From Alphaproteobacteria bacterium (GTDB taxonomy: Bacteria; Pseudomonadota; Alphaproteobacteria; Rhizobiales; Hyphomicrobiaceae), in assembly GCA_022600335.1 (NCBI GenBank), contig JAHZKN010000096.1:1-6230 (forward strand): 6,230 nt of DNA, in the 5' to 3' direction. A model generated the notes under the pieces. That model had not been told where the DNA came from. It saw only the letters and a list, made by a program, of their open reading frames with translations, and made no database searches. This document shows, piece by piece, positions 5,377-6,230 of the stretch. Every line of letters begins with the position of its first letter. Positions within the stretch are counted from its first letter, which is position 1. The translations under genes were made by a program, and so were the position numbers.

Positions 5377-6230
5377 ATGCTACCGACCCCCGTCGCCCAG
5401 CTTGCACCAAACAGTGCTGACTTTGAACGCATTCCTTTGATCAAACCAACCGGGTTTCGGGAGTATGATGCGCGCTGGTTATTTCCCGAAGAAATCAATT
5501 TGATGGGGCTCAACGCGGTTGGGCTTGGCATGGCCACATTGTTTGCTGAGCGCGAAGTCCCAAAACGGATTGTCGTTGGCCATGATTACCGCTGGTATTC
5601 CGCTTCGGTCAAGCAAGCCTTGATGACCGGTCTACTCGCCGGTGGCTGCGAAGTTTTTGATATTGGCTTAGCCCTGTCTCCCATGGCCTACTTTGCCCAG
5701 TTCGACCTCGATGTTGAAGGTGTGGCCATGGTCACGGCGAGTCACAACGACAATGGCTGGACGGGCATCAAGATGGGCTTGTCCCGCCCGCTAACATTTG
5801 GCCCAAATGAAATGAGCCGGCTGAAAGAAATCGTCTTGTCCGGGGCCAGCAAAACTGCGTCCGGGGGACAGTATCACTTTGTTGCAGACATGGCTGACCG
5901 CTACAAAAAAGACCTCGCAAATCGACCGCAACTCACGCGAAAACTAAAAGTTGTAGCCGCGTGTGGCAACGGCACCGCTGGCGCATTTGCACCGGACGTT
6001 CTGCAAGCTGTTGGTTGCGACGTGATCCCCTTACACGCTGACCTTGACCATTCATTTCCAAATCACAACCCAAATCCTGAAGATCTAGCGATGCTCAACG
6101 CGGTCGCCGATACAGTGCGCGAAACAGGTGCCGATGTTGGGTTGGCTTTTGATGGCGATGGCGACCGCTGCGGCGTTGTTGACAATGAAGGTCACGAAAT
6201 TTTTGCTGACAAAGTTGGCGTCATGCTGGC
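5377..6230 (+). CDS. Phosphomannomutase/phosphoglucomutase, N-terminal part (gene continues beyond the right edge)
   Basis: The first 284 codons of an alpha-D-phosphohexomutase, a family usually of about 450-500 residues; the C-terminal phosphate-binding domain is off-window. It interconverts hexose 1- and 6-phosphates in the cytoplasm and supplies sugar nucleotides for polysaccharides. Visible motifs are the N-terminal 'KPTGFREYDARW' (residues 23-34), the catalytic phosphoserine loop TASHN at 120-124 (S122) and the magnesium-binding DGDGDR at 259-264. The specificity loop that separates mannose from glucose substrates lies in domain 3, beyond the edge, so a gene symbol is not justified. The ATG at 5377 has AAGGA 11 bases upstream; no in-frame alternative is better supported. 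The 117-base gap to the second protease has no convincing terminator or promoter, so read-through from the protease genes is possible. Confidence 0.94.
   Translation, partial: MLPTPVAQLAPNSADFERIPLIKPTGFREYDARWLFPEEINLMGLNAVGLGMATLFAEREVPKRIVVGHDYRWYSASVKQALMTGLLAGGCEVFDIGLALSPMAYFAQFDLDVEGVAMVTASHNDNGWTGIKMGLSRPLTFGPNEMSRLKEIVLSGASKTASGGQYHFVADMADRYKKDLANRPQLTRKLKVVAACGNGTAGAFAPDVLQAVGCDVIPLHADLDHSFPNHNPNPEDLAMLNAVADTVRETGADVGLAFDGDGDRCGVVDNEGHEIFADKVGVML

Noticed and set aside
1..6230. Defence island, mobile element or biosynthetic cluster
   Set aside because: No transposase, integrase, phage, toxin-antitoxin or restriction gene and no long repeats are visible; gene content is core-like.

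Overview
The window looks like chromosomal DNA from an alphaproteobacterium, most likely of the order Hyphomicrobiales (Rhizobiales). The basis is gene content: a PleC/DivJ-type sensor kinase, a DUF1289 cysteine protein, two membrane-anchored retropepsin-like proteases of the TIGR02281 type, and a phosphomannomutase/phosphoglucomutase starting with a 'KPTGFREYDARW' segment. The taxonomic call rests on my memory of where these families occur, not on a search.

Layout. Positions 1-1738 hold three genes on the minus strand, read right to left: a membrane-anchored staphylococcal-nuclease-like protein (1214-1738), a glutathione S-transferase family protein (521-1132) and the start of a metallo-beta-lactamase-fold hydrolase (1-402, cut by the window edge). 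A divergent promoter region at about 1739-1902 separates them from the plus-strand genes. These are a six-TM sensor histidine kinase (about 1903-3540), a 199-base hairpin-rich gap, a 57-residue DUF1289 protein starting at TTG (3740-3913), a three-TM retropepsin-like protease (3921-4631), a single-TM paralogue of it (4687-5259), and the first 284 codons of a phosphohexomutase (5377 to the window end). There are no rRNA or tRNA genes, CRISPR arrays, insertion sequences or phage genes.

How the genes may work together. DUF1289 and the first protease are 7 bases apart and probably share a transcript; the second protease follows after 55 bases and may belong to it. Both proteases are predicted to place their DTG-containing domain in the periplasm. 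In Caulobacter, PleC signalling controls expression of PerP, a periplasmic aspartyl protease that trims the polarity factor PodJ. A PleC-like kinase beside two retropepsin-like proteases is therefore suggestive, but a functional link here is inference. The minus-strand genes look like general metabolic or housekeeping functions with no evident tie to this cluster.

The points most worth checking are the tandem, differently anchored protease paralogues (50 of 112 residues identical, ungapped, counted by hand), their neighbourhood with the kinase, and the run of perfect stem-loops after the kinase gene. The rest of the window is ordinary, well-packed chromosome.
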